Shown here one piece after another: positions 25,001 through 36,400 of a stretch of DNA of 64,000 nucleotides. The notes beneath the pieces were generated by a model. That model was not told where the DNA came from and did not search any database. It was given only the letters and a program-made list of their open reading frames with translations. Both the position numbers and the translations under genes were made by a program. Within the stretch, counting starts at the first letter, position 1. The number at the start of each line of letters is the position of its first letter. Origin of the DNA: Amyelois transitella (Eukaryota > Arthropoda > Insecta > Lepidoptera > Pyralidae). The stretch covers positions 955,001-1,019,000 of the forward strand of contig NC_083505.1 in NCBI RefSeq assembly GCF_032362555.1, given 5' to 3'.

Positions 25001-26156
25001 GATGTTTTTTTTTTTCTTTTCTTTTTGCTTTGACCGACAACATTGTCAAGAAATAATTAAGTTACATGAACATATATCTGAATCAACTCTCAATTTATAT
25101 GTCGTGAAGTTCAATCAAATCCACATGATAGTTGTTGCAATATTGTAAAATATAGTTTATCAAATGGAATTGAACGTTGAACTGGCATCCGGGATAATTT
25201 TAGACATTGTCGTCGCGGGTTTAAATGCTGCGATAAGCCAATATTATAATTGAATATGTTTGATTAAAAAATCATATCGTAAACTCACTTCCTACATTTC
25301 AAACATGAACAAAATTCGTCCACGGCTTTCCGAGTTTAGCGCATACATACACACAGAAAAAAAGAGGGCCTTTACTTTATAATATGACGAATTGAATGAT
25401 ATAGCTCTACTCTCAGATCAACTTTCTTTAGGGCTAGAACAGTATAAACTGTGAATCAAGTTCTTCTACATTTTAGGGAGTTGCCAGTGAGAAAAAAAGC
25501 ACTACAAATAAATCTCAGATTTATGGACAGAGGGAGCCACTGTCGGCAGGTGCGCCACGACAGAGCCTTCAGTAATATTGAAAATTTTACTCCAAAAACG
25601 TATAATCGGGAAATAGCTTAAACAGGGGTTTAAAAGTATTTTAACATTAGTTATACGTGTATTTAACATGTACCTAATGTAAGTTACTTAACTATTTAGA
25701 AACGACCTAATATGTTATTAAGTTTTTGTTTTCGTAAAATGGAATAATATAGGTATTTTACTACAGAAGTACTTTCTCAGTATTTTATTTTATTACTATC
25801 TGAAAAAAAATCACGCATGTTTAACTTTGATTTAAACATGAATTGTTTCACACATACAGTTACGTAACTTGAAGTACCACAGTACGCTTTGAACACGCCT
25901 ATGAATAAAACTACCATAATTTTAAAGTTTTAAAATTTTTAACATCTAAAAATGCAAATGGTAATTCCCAGATAACCCAATCGATTTCCCTCCATAAGGT
26001 CTTTGTCTTAACATAACACTCACCCCAGCTGGATCCCGTGCGCCCCAGAAACTGGCCCGTCTCCGAGTTCCACAAAAAGATCCTGAACGACTCCCATTTC
26101 CCTAGGTCCGGCGGTGGGGCGTAATACTGTTCAGTTACTTTGGTCTTGTCAGCCAT
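16061..26156 (-). CDS. nrv: Gene B: canonical Na+/K+-ATPase beta subunit (nervana family)
   Basis: Seven exons (minus): 26024-26156, 20067-20207, 18633-18752, 17731-17924, 17309-17398, 16616-16799, 16061-16170; 323 aa. The cytoplasmic tail (1-44) carries [19 protein letters not shown] and FLGRTGSSW. The membrane helix is about 46-69 ([17 protein letters not shown]...). The ectodomain has [15 protein letters not shown], three inferred disulfides (C152-C165, C175-C189, C239-C296), one sequon at N206, the aromatic AYYYPF and GYLSPLVAV segments that match the alpha-contact region of the family, and the terminal GVLINIEC block. Function (known for the family): obligatory chaperone and regulator of the P-type Na+/K+ pump at the plasma membrane. 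It matches the usual length and is the best candidate for the ancestral, housekeeping copy. Intron 1 is 5.8 kb. The leader just upstream (26160-26330) is GC-rich. Which of Drosophila nrv1/2/3 is orthologous was not decided. Confidence 0.95.
18045..18400 (+). repeat. Two SINE-A fragments, gene B intron 3
   Basis: 18045-18262 and 18270-18400, both truncated, tail CTATGTATG. Confidence 0.7.
18805..19442 (+). repeat. Three SINE-A copies in series, gene B intron 2
   Basis: 18805-18890 (3' end only), 19004-19232 (near full) and 19310-19442 (3' half). A ~60-bp stretch (TATAGTAATCGTTTCGC...) is repeated before and after the middle copy, at about 18940-19000 and 19242-19300, suggesting a flanking duplication. 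Confidence 0.75.
19530..19720. repeat. Degenerate minisatellite of GGAAATGTATA-like words
   Basis: Words GAAATGTATAAAAT, GGAAATGTACC, AGATGTATACATTTCC and GGAATTGTATAAAATTCC recur in both orientations. Confidence 0.5.
20302..20703 (+). repeat. SINE-A 5' part, then LINE 3' end
   Basis: SINE-A 20302-20410 begins 95 bp into gene B intron 1. The LINE tail at 20560-20703 ends in TTTTATGTATGTATG. Confidence 0.75.
21070..21605. repeat. Fragment-B (+) then SINE-A (-)
   Basis: Fragment-B 21070-21345; SINE-A 21408-21605 truncated at its 5' end. Confidence 0.75.
22283..22545 (+). repeat. SINE-T, full length with pol III boxes
   Basis: tRNA-like head with A box TGGCGCAGCGG (22293-22303) and B box GGTTCGAATCC (22349-22359), then the GATGAGAAAAG body. 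Other full copies: 49790-50047 (-) and 55953-56150 (-). Confidence 0.85.
22745..23045. repeat. Fold-back element (fragment-D in inverted pair)
   Basis: Left GAAAATGCTGCAGTGCAG...ATGACAACTAATTAAGTGAT and right CACTTAATAATTGTCAT...CTGCACTGCATGATTTTC are imperfect inverted arms. Single arms of the same unit occur at about 12020-12200, 31690-31865 (-) and 59940-60085. Confidence 0.65.
23341..23615 (+). repeat. SINE-A with internal palindrome
   Basis: Complete from TGCCGTGTGGTTCACGGCA to the TATG tail, with a local inverted duplication at 23400-23440. Confidence 0.85.
23928..24331 (-). repeat. LINE 3' end and a full SINE-A, same strand
   Basis: LINE tail 23928-24068. SINE-A 24083-24331, one of the most intact copies (ends GGTGCCGGGAACCACACGGC). 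The rest of gene B intron 1 (24332-26023) shows only minor repeat pieces. Confidence 0.8.
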
Positions 26157-27605
26157 CGTGAGATTCAGAGCCGGACTGCGGACTGGAATCGATTGCCGGT
26201 GCCTTCGCCCCTGTACGTCCCCTCTCTCCCCCCCTCAGCCCCCGCCCTCGCCAGCGCAGTGCCCTGCAACCCCCTTGCGTAATCGTTACGTAAGATATCT
26301 GCGCGCGCACTACTCAGACCTAGTTTGAACCAACCAGCAATTTAGACCTGTAGTTTGTTCCATAATAATGGCGTTTTGGTAGATTTTGTAAAGGATGGGG
26401 CGGTCAAGTTAGCTTGGTGGGAAAACGGGGTTGCAAATAGCGATGTACACTCCATCACGACTGTATGGTGGAGTATTAAGTGTAGTTTTGCTTCGTTTAT
26501 TAGTTTTTCTTGGCAATGTTGAAGTCATTGTTCTGGGTTGGTGGTCTTTAGGAAATTTTCATGTCAGTCAATAATTTATGTGGTCACTTATTCGTTAATA
26601 AATAAAATATTAACTAATTTTATTCAGAACGACTGCTTTAAAAAAAGCCTAGATAGCCTTTATTTCTTAAAATAGTAGTTAACAGTATGGATGGACAAAA
26701 GTTTTTAATTACGACATTCTTATTTTTTTTTATAATCACCTCATGTCAGTTTTCTTCGACCTTTTACGTTTGCTTATTAAGGTATGCAATGTAAAATTTG
26801 TAAAAATTATTGAGTGAGTATACAAAAATATTAAGAAATAGTTCGAACAAAACCGATCAATAATCATTATGAGATTGGGGTTAATTTTCTAATGCTAATT
26901 TGTATATTTTTTTATTAAAAAATTTGAATAAAAATGTTCAATAAGCTTCAATAACTTTTATTTTTCAATAAATAACTCCTGAGGAACCCACAACCGTCAC
27001 AAACACAAATAAATTAATTATCAACTATTTAAACTACTTATAAATAGTACACTATATATATGCCATAAGTACATTCATTCATAATAATAATTTTCTTTTT
27101 GGGAAGTAAAAAAAATCGTAAGCATAAAAACGCCTACAAGAAAAATTTACGCAAATTTTCGTTAACGCGCTGACGCTAATCCTTTTACGTACTTACTAAA
27201 ACCGTGACACTGATCAACTTTTCCAATGGGACCAAAACTAAAATCACAAAAAAAAAATTCTATTACATTTTGTCGTTGACATGATCATTGTACAGTTTCA
27301 TAATGGAACTACTGATGATAATTTTCATCAATTCCTTTTAAAATGGACGTGGAAATAAAAGAAATAGTCATCATGATCTCAAAATGGTGAAATCTTGACC
27401 AAACAACTTATAATAATAAATTATTAATTTACGCCAAGAATTAAAATATCAATGGATGCATGGATGGAGCATGGCAAGACTCAATCTATTGTCGAGAAGC
27501 AATGATGAAACTTTTTTTTTTTTTCAAAAATAAAAACAATGTAACGAAGTTTTTAAGTAAGTTCCCAAAAAATATATTGACCTATTTAATAATAATCACA
27601 TTAAT
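26157..27605. other. Gene B upstream region to the Asn/Gln-rich gene end
   Basis: 26160-26330 is GC-rich and probably holds the gene B leader or promoter; no TATA box seen. 26331-27605 is AT-rich, unusually free of SINE-A copies, and shows no gene. Confidence 0.5.
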
Positions 27606-28966
27606 CTATTCTTTTTTAACTTCCACCTTAGTTTGATTACCCTGGTTCAACTGGTATACAACCTCAGCCGGTGGTTTTGTCCAAGCCTGACAGACACAGG
27701 TGGGTCCCGGACCACCAGTTTGATGACTCCCCGAGACCTGGAACCCACTGGAGGATCCTCCCGAACTTTGCAATCCTTGGTAAGATCCCTGGTTATTTTG
27801 TACGTACTGTCCTGTTTGCTGGACTTGATTCGTATTCTGACCAGCAGGGTTGGTATTCTGACCTCCGATGGGCTGGTTCTGGTTGTATTGTCCTCCCTGA
27901 ACTTGGTTTTGGTTCTGGTTCTGATTTACGTATTGACCTCCAGACTGCTGCATTTGGTTCTGGTTCTGGTTTTGGTATTGCCCTCCGCCTTGTTGGTTTT
28001 GGTTCTGATTTTGAACAAATTGGTTCTGAGGATACGTGCCGTATTGTCCTTGTATCTGGTTTTGAGCTTGATTTTGTGTATTAACAAAGTTTCCCTGTTG
28101 TGTGGGATACCCTTGGCTTCCCATTTGTCCTTGTCCGTTTTGGCTAGGCCCGTTATTAACTGGATAATTGCCCTGTTGGTAATTTCCATTCTGATAATTC
28201 CCGTTTTGGTAATTCCCGTATTGGTTCTGCGTATTTCCGTAGTTTTGATTTTGGTTTTGATTTTGATATTGGAACTGGTTTTGATTTTGGTTTTGGTTTT
28301 GATTCTGGTTCCACTGGTTCGGGTAGCCCTGTTGTGGAGCGTAGCTACTGCTGCTTTGATAAGAAGCCTGTTGTTGATAGGAAGCTTGCACGGAAGTCGA
28401 AGGTTTGTTCTTATGGTTGTGGACTATATCAATGACCCCTCCTATTATCTTCTCCGGGATTAGAAGACCGACCTTCCTGCCTTCCTTCTCGCTGGATTCC
28501 GCATAGTGTAGCGTTGCTACGATTAAAATCTGGAAGCATAACAAATACCTACATAAATATTATAATTCTTTGCGGGTCCTACATGCTTGAAATGAGATGA
28601 TTTCGCTTAAAGATTAACTTTGCAATAAAAATAAAACGCGTCATGAAAATAAAAGAAAAATTAAGGCAATTAATAAACATAATATGAACCACTTTTGAAC
28701 CTATCACATACTTAAAAGTTTTAATAAAATTAGTTTAAATAAAATAGAGTACATAATAAACTCACTATTATTTCTTTTAACAAGTAAGAATAGCAATTTT
28801 TTTTGTACCGATTTATAGAAAATCCAAATGTACATGACTAACCTAGATTTAAAAAATTCTACGCCTCACATACCAGAACAATCGTTTTTTGAGGAAATTA
28901 ACATAATATCGACGACAAAGTATAACAAACGGTACTTACAATGATGGACAAATTGAGCAGCCCCAT
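27606..28966 (-). CDS. Secreted Asn/Gln-rich low-complexity protein
   Basis: Two exons (minus): 28940-28966 and 27606-28529, joined in phase 0 by a GTAAGT donor and a TTCCAG acceptor; 316 aa. Exon 1 encodes MGLLNLSII, and with exon 2 it makes a typical signal peptide (hydrophobic 6-19, likely cut after A19). Residues about 20-52 (ESSEKEGRKVGLLIPEKIIG...) are ordinary sequence. About 55-262 is an extreme N/Q/G/Y-rich tract built from QNQNQ and GGQYxNQNQ units with QQGNYP-type spacers. A short conserved-looking tail follows, with CVC at about 288-290 and a charged end VEVKKE. There is a TATA box 94-100 bp upstream. The family was not recognised. The composition resembles structural or prion-like secreted proteins (silk, cuticle, matrix or mucosal), but nothing in the sequence fixes a role. 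It sits alone between beta-subunit genes B and C. Confidence 0.85.
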
Positions 28967-31900
28967 TACGCGAGACTCGGATACCACTTTCTTCTCAAGA
29001 GACACTACCTTCCACTCCTGGGGCCAGGTGCGATTGCCAGAATCCTGTCAAGGACACGGTTTTATAGCCAACTGACCACCACTGCGGAGGCAGGGTTGCC
29101 ACTGAGCACTTATAATTATTTATTTAATAAAATATCTTGGATTTTTATTGAGTAATGACTTTTTAAATAAAAATAATAATATGTATTTCTATTTAGCGGT
29201 CGTATTTATAATTGCCTGGTCAGACAATGGTGATGAAAAAAGAAATTTCATTCGATTCCATTTCATGACATCCCATTTTATTTAAATTTACTTTCAATGA
29301 TAATTTAGGCTAATCCTGAGTTTAACCACTGCTGTGCCGCTTCACCTGTGATGTCGGCTTGACCTAGGCTTAGCCAACATCATAGTGGCTACGTCTAGGT
29401 CTCCCTCTAGAAAAATAAAATATTTATTTTTATTTTTTCCTGAAGAAAGTGATGAGCAACCCTACTTACACACATGTCGCCAGTCAAATGTGATCGAAGA
29501 TGTTGCGCGTGAGTTCTCTCGCCCTTTGAATCAGATACCGCTACAGGGTCGCTTTGGTTGGGGCAAATATTATTTTATCGATATCCATACCGATAAAAGT
29601 ATTTATGCCGTATGGTTCATCCATGTTGCCATATCTTTCCTATGGATGTCGTCAAAGGCATAGGCTAATAAATGTAAGCGATAGGCTGGCAACCTACCTC
29701 ACTATTTTAATCTTAATCCCACTATTAAACCTAGCCAAGACTATTCGCTCTGTCTATGACAAGGGATATAGACGTGATAGTATAATTTGTATGTATGTAT
29801 TTTTCAATTCGACATAAAGATTTTTACAGGTTTCTCATGAGCTTATGAACAGATTTACAAAAATGTAGACGTGTTTCAATTTTTTTTTTAAACAATTTCA
29901 ACGTTTAAAAATGGTTTATTTATAACCTCAATTAAAATATCGTTGTCGATACATCTCGCAGTCCCGCTCTACGCTGTCAAATCGTATGATTGACGTCGCC
30001 GCACGCCGCGTTTCTTTTGTTCCTTTTTCGAATTTATATCGCATTCGAATCGATTCGCGATTTATTCGAATAACCCCGTTTAAACGCGTTCGGGGAAAAG
30101 CAAGATGGATTCTTTTGATTACCAATGCTGCTAATTTGCCACCATGAATTATTGTCTTATTGGCGATTTTATAAGTTTGTTATTACTTTCACCAGATTAT
30201 TCTCGGTGTCTTCCATTTTTTATTTTTTTGTGATATTATTCTAGTAACGTATATTACTTAACTAATGTCTTACTGACTAAATAGTCCACTTAAATGAAGC
30301 CGTAGACTACTGCTTTTTCTCGGGCAAAAGATAACTACCATTCATTCCGGAATAAAGGAATGTTCCCGCAGGATTTTCGACTATACGAGCGAGCAAAGCC
30401 GCGAGCAAAAGTGCTAGTATATAATATATTTGATGTGTTACTTAGCTTATTGAATGGTTTAATTTTTCATTTTTAAGTATGACAGATATAAGTACTTATA
30501 AGTGTTTTACTAAAAGATGGGCATAATTAAATAAGTGTTATCTTCGGATCCAGTGGTATAAGATATTTAATACGTTCGTATACCTATAACCTCTATATTT
30601 TAAAAACAATCAAAAAAAATTTATAAAAAAATATTATTTAAATTTTTATTAAATAATTTTTTTTCCAAATCAACAAAAATAGTATAAAGAAATGGATCAA
30701 TCATCAGATAATTATTAGCATTGCAATATCGTATTGTAATGAATCATACAAAACATAAAAACTCACTTAATATACATAATGTATATTAAAATGAATAAGT
30801 AACTCCATGATCACTTTCGTCCGAATGTAAAGTCTGACTTTTATATACAAACATGCTTAGTCACAAGACACTTGTGTACTTATAAATTATTGCTTTCTCC
30901 CATCGTATTCATTGCTAAAATGACCTAGATTGTTCCCAAAGCTGGAGTCAACCGACAAAATTTGTAAGTAAATTAATAAATTTTATGAATTTATTACATC
31001 TGTTTATCGGGTAAATAAATTTTTTAAAATTATTGTGCCCTGTGGTTCCCGGCACCAATACAAAAAAGAATAGGACCACTCCATCTCTTTTCTTGGGATT
31101 CTTTTTCAGGCGATGGGATAGCAACCTGTCACTATTTGCATATCAATTCTATCATTAAGCCAAATAGCTGAACGTGGCCTATCAGTCTTTACACGACTGT
31201 TGGTTCTGTCTACCCCGCAAGGGATATAGACGTGACCATATGTATGTATGTATGTATGTATAAAATAATTGGGCTGGCACCCTGTACGTGGCCTTCGAGT
31301 CTATTCGAGTTAGCAGGCTCTGTCTGTCCCACTAACCAGCTAAACTACTTTTATAACGCGTAGTGTAGACGGTTCACTGCATAGATTCTTTTAAAAAAAA
31401 TTATATCTACATATGTCATTCATATAAGAAAAATACAAATCACCAAAACATGATATCAATATTTTGTCTCGATAGAAAAAAATCATAAATGAAGGTCTAA
31501 AAATATCTTTCAATGAGTAGAACTCTATGTACAAATTCTTTTTACCAAACAATTTACTAGCATAATACTGTTTTATTTTTTGATTAAAAACTCTTTTTAA
31601 GTATGAATAACGCAAAATATTGTTTCTACGGGATTTTCTATCGCCATATTATGCATCAAAATTCAAATTCAAAATTTTTATTCATTATTATAGGATACCT
31701 ACTTCATATTGCTTAATAATTGTCAAAACGTTAGTTTCACAACATTGGTTGACGTCAAATAAATTACTTAAAACTAAGTTTACTGCCGCTTCCAAGGCGT
31801 CAGTGCAGACGAAGCGGTAACAAACTGCACTGCAGCATTTTCTTCAACAACGTCAACTTCACAATTATCCAAACTTAGAATGAGGACGAGAGAATACATT

Positions 31901-33401
31901 GTATATCGTGTATCAGACCAGGAGAACATAGTCGAGACGAGCTAAATCTTAGCGCAAGGTAAAGGTCCATTATGCGGTGTTACGATATATTTATTAATCA
32001 CGACGCGACACGACAAATTGTTGCCGGAGTTACTGAGGGGGCGATGGATAGCTGTATGCAAGACGGGGCATGTGAATGTGTAGGTATGTAATGAAAATAG
32101 AACATTACAGCTTGGGACAAAATTAAATTTTTGTATGTATGTGTGTTTGTAACGTTTTTGAAATATTCACACTATTGTAAACAATTAAAGTTTTCGCGAG
32201 GTCTAAGTTTGCGGCGAACGACTAGTAAGTATTATAAATCATATACATAATGTAAACACGCAAGTCCGTAAATTAATCTTCTACATTAAAACTTTTGAAC
32301 ACTAGGTTTTCATTAGAATAACAAATAGGTAGGCTACAATTTTCACGCAACCAAAGTAATATCACGTCTATATCCCTTGCGATCTAGACAGAGCTAACTA
32401 TATTGAAAAGACTGATAGGCCACGTTCAGCTGTTTGGCTTAGTGATAGAATTGAGATTCAAATAGTGACAGGTTGCTAGCCCATCGCCTAAATCTAAAGT
32501 TTATAAGTCTGTCCCTTAGTCGCCTTTTACGACATTCATGGTAAACAGATGGAGTGATCCTATTCTTTTGCTTTTGGTACCGCAAACCACACTGCTATGA
32601 TACATATATTCCAATTTAATCAAAAAAAATATGCAAAACAAACTACTCGTTAACAAACTTACACACACATAAATTACCATGAACTAAAAAAGTATTATAA
32701 AAATTATCTTCACACAAAAAAAAATCCTTGACTTCAACAAATTGTTGCCTCCCGCACTACGCCGTCCTATTATCCTGTGCCGGCCCTCGGTCCAGGCTGG
32801 CTCGCAGACCGTCTCCCAACTCTAAGGTGAGAGGACACGGGGGGCAACACTAGCTTCTAGGACACCAGACGTGAGTTTTACTTTGTTCCAGTAATCTCAT
32901 CAATTTAATAGATAGGAGTATTATTAATTGAAATCTACTGCACTTCAAAAAGTTAAATATATTTTTATACTCGTAATGCACATAAGTACAGTTTTTGTCT
33001 TAAAGTTTACTACATTCATACATAAAATCACGTCTATATTCCTTGCGGAGTAGACAGAGCCAACAGCCTTGAAAAGACTGATAGGCTCCGTTCAGCTTTT
33101 TGGCTTGATGATGGAATTGAGATTCAAATAGTGACCTTATATTTACATAATGTAAGTATCATTTAGTACTTATTGAAAATTTAAAAAAATATTTCGTTTT
33201 TTAACGTATTATATATTTATTTCTATTTGGATCCCAATTCTATGATCAAGCCAAACAGCTGAACGTGGCCTATCAGTATTTTCAAAACTGTTGGCTTTGT
33301 CTACCTCGCAAGGGTTACTACGTGACTATATGTATGTACTGTACGTATGTACAAAGATATTCCTTTTAACTCTCACTATGTTAACACCACGAACATTTTC
33401 A
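28967..33401. other. Intergenic region between the Asn/Gln-rich gene and gene C
   Basis: SINE-A pieces at 29605-29800 (+), 31036-31262 (+), 32360-32598 (-), 33018-33135 (-) and 33225-33355 (+), plus a fragment-D arm at 31690-31865. A promoter and 5'UTR exon of gene C are expected here but were not identified. Confidence 0.6.
29060..29066 (-). promoter_or_regulatory. TATA box of the Asn/Gln-rich gene
   Basis: On the minus strand the sequence reads GGCTATAAAACC, a strong TATA box. A start site about 30 bp downstream (near 29035) would give a leader of about 70 nt to the ATG at 28966. Confidence 0.7.
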
Positions 33402-33411
33402 GAAATCCGAA
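33402..33411 (+). promoter_or_regulatory. Probable 3' splice site and short leader before the gene C start codon
   Basis: ACATTTTCAG ends at 33401 and is followed by AAATCCGAA and then ATG. This looks like an acceptor after a 5'UTR intron, so the gene C promoter is probably further left. Confidence 0.45.
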
Positions 33412-36400
33412 ATGACGGTTAAGAAGCGCCCTTCAGACCTGACGAGCTTGGAGCGGTTCAACCTCTACTACAAGGAGAAAGAGGAACCGCTGACCAAGGG
33501 CCAGAAAGCCAAGCGGTTCATATGGAACCCCAAGACCAAGGAGTTCTGCGGGAGGACTGGATCCAGCTGGTGTGAGTAGACCTTTTTCTTTTACGTCTCA
33601 TCATCATTATACGTTAGGAAAGAACCAACAATCTCTGAAAGACCGCGGCCTCTCAGGAATAAAGTTCAAAGACTGTAGAGTTATAGAAATAGGCTTATAA
33701 ACTTGGGATTCTTCTTTTAGGCGATGGGCTAGCAACCTGTCACTATTTGAATCTCAATTCTATCATCAAGCCAAAAAGCTGAACGTGGCCTATCAGTCTT
33801 TTCACGACTGTTGGCTCTGTCTATCCCGCAAGGGATTTAGACGTGACTATATGTATGTATGTACTATAGAGTTATTTAAGGGGACTGGATCCAGCTGGTG
33901 TGAGTAGACCTTTTTCTTTCACGTCTCATTATCATTCTACATCAGGGCAAAACTTACAATTAAGGAAAGACTAAAAGACCGTAAGGAATAAACTTCATTT
34001 GGAACCCCAAGACTATACAGTTATTTGAGAGGACTGGATCCAGCTGATGTGAGTAGACCTTTTCATTCTATGTCTCAAGATCATCACATTTTAAGACAGA
34101 GCCAACAAAGTGACTCCGTCTGACATCTGCAACCATTGCCCTTTAAGGTACCTGACCCATACTGGATCAGGTAAAATCTGCCTATTCCCTTAGCGCTTTT
34201 TACCACATCCGTAGAATAGAGTGATCCTATTCTTAATACCGAAAACCGCACGGTACATCATATTCATTGAGCATTTGTACAAAATTCCATAGAACAGAAG
34301 GTCAGAACATCTTTGTGCGAGACTCACGCGCACGCGCAGGATGTTCGTAATGATCTCATTGCTTCAATTCCCGGCCGCCGCGGCTTCCGGCGACCGCTCC
34401 TTGGGATTTAAATACCAGTGGAATCCAGGGGAAACTAGACGAGATTAGTTAGTCTTTTGTATTTGGGACGAGCTTATATCCGCAGATTTGCCATCTTTAA
34501 AGTATAATTCCCGTAGCTACTATTCCAGTAGGAATAACAAAAAAAGCATAGTTACTTATGTTAATTTCCAAGATCTAAACTATCTAAGTTTCGTCAAAAT
34601 CGGTACAGTGGTTCAGCCGTGAAGAAGTAACAAGAAAACTTACGTTATTTAAGACGAGATTTGGAGCAAGCCTTTGCATATATGGTACTATTGAAGGTTT
34701 CTCTGTCTCAATACCAAATATCATCCAAATCGGTCAAGCAGTTTTTAAGTTAATGGGTAACAAACATAAAAAATGCCAATATTTTCTTTTTGTAATGCTT
34801 TGTAAGTATGGAATTAAGGACGACTTGACGTAATAATCTCATCTCATTACCCCAATTCCACGCAGTTTCCGGCGCATGCGCTCCTTTTGATTTGAATACT
34901 AGTGAAATCCAAGGAAAACCAGACAGAATTAGTTAGACTTTGAGAAGTTATGGATGACTTGAATGAGGTAAAACCATACGTACATAAAATCACGCCTCTT
35001 TCCCGGAGGGGTAGGCAGAGAACCTCGTACCTCCTTCCACTTGCCACGATCTCGGGTACTTTTGACCTGACCCTTTACCAGGACGTCCTTAATTTGATCA
35101 AGATACGTTCGTCTAGGTCTTCCCACTCCGACCACATTAAACTAAATTTTGCTGCCTATGAAAATTGTGGGTCAATGTCTATTGACTGATCGTCTATATC
35201 CCTTGCGGGGTAGACAAATCTAGCCGACATTGAACGACTGATATGCCACATTCTGCTGTTAGGCTTAATTTGCTACATTGAAACATGATATATTATCTTA
35301 TAAATATGTTAAATTTAGTTGCTAAACGACATACTTAAGCATACTAGATAGCCTATTAAATGAAATAGACATTTGTTTGTTCAATGTTACGTATGCTAGC
35401 CCATCGCCTAAAACAAGAATTTCAAATTTATAACCCTTTCTGTAAAGCCTAGCCTATCTTATAAAGAGATGACGTGGTCCTTTTATTTTTTATATAAGTA
35501 CCGGTAACCACACGGCACCTATTTAAAATGTCCAACAATATGTTTTTCTCTGTTCCAGCCAAGATATGCCTATTCTACTTCACATTCTACAGCGCACTGG
35601 CCATTCTGGTAGCTATCTGCATGTGGACCTTCCTTCAAATGCTGGACCAGAGACAGCCCAAGTGGAAACTCCAGGAGAGCATCATCGGCACGAACCCAGG
35701 GCTCGGGTTCAGGCCCACGCCTCCAGAGGTCTCCAGCAGTGTGATCTGGTACAAAGGCAACGACCCAAACAGCCACCAGTTTTGGGTTAGGGAATTGTCC
35801 AGCTTTTTGACAGGTGAGATTTTAGGGTGCGCGGTAAATCTGGCTAGTTTCTGCGTGTGGTTACCGGCACAAATAGAAAAAGAACAGAACCACTCCTCTT
35901 TTCCATGGATGTCGTAAAAGCCGACTAATTAATGGCTTATAAACTTGGGATTCTTCTTTGAGGCGACAGGCTAGCAACCTGTCACTATTTGAATCACAAT
36001 TCTATCATTAAGCCTGACAGCTGAACGTGGCCTATCAGTCTATCAAGACTGCTGGCTCTGATAACTATATATATAGGGATAAAGGCGTGATTATATGAAT
36101 GAATGCCAAATTCTTTCATTTTCCATTTCAGCGTACAAAAGAGACGGCAAAAAAGCCGGTGCGGGTCAGAACATCCACAACTGTGACTTCAAGCTCCCTC
36201 CCCCGGCCGGGAAGGTCTGTGATGTGGACATCAGCGCCTGGGGTCCCTGCGTCGAGGGGAACCACTTCGCGTACCACGCCTCAACACCTTGCATCTTCCT
36301 CAAGCTGAACAAGATCTACGGGTGGAAGCCAAGCTTCTACAACAGCTCTGATGCTCTGCCGAAGGCCATGCCTGAGGACTTGAAGGAACACGTCAAGAAT

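Noticed and set aside
27633-28463. Long plus-strand open frame (276 aa, Leu/Val-rich)
   Set aside because: It is the antisense shadow of the Asn/Gln-rich exon; its Leu/Val repeats are reverse complements of CAA/AAC codons, and there is no independent start or splice evidence.
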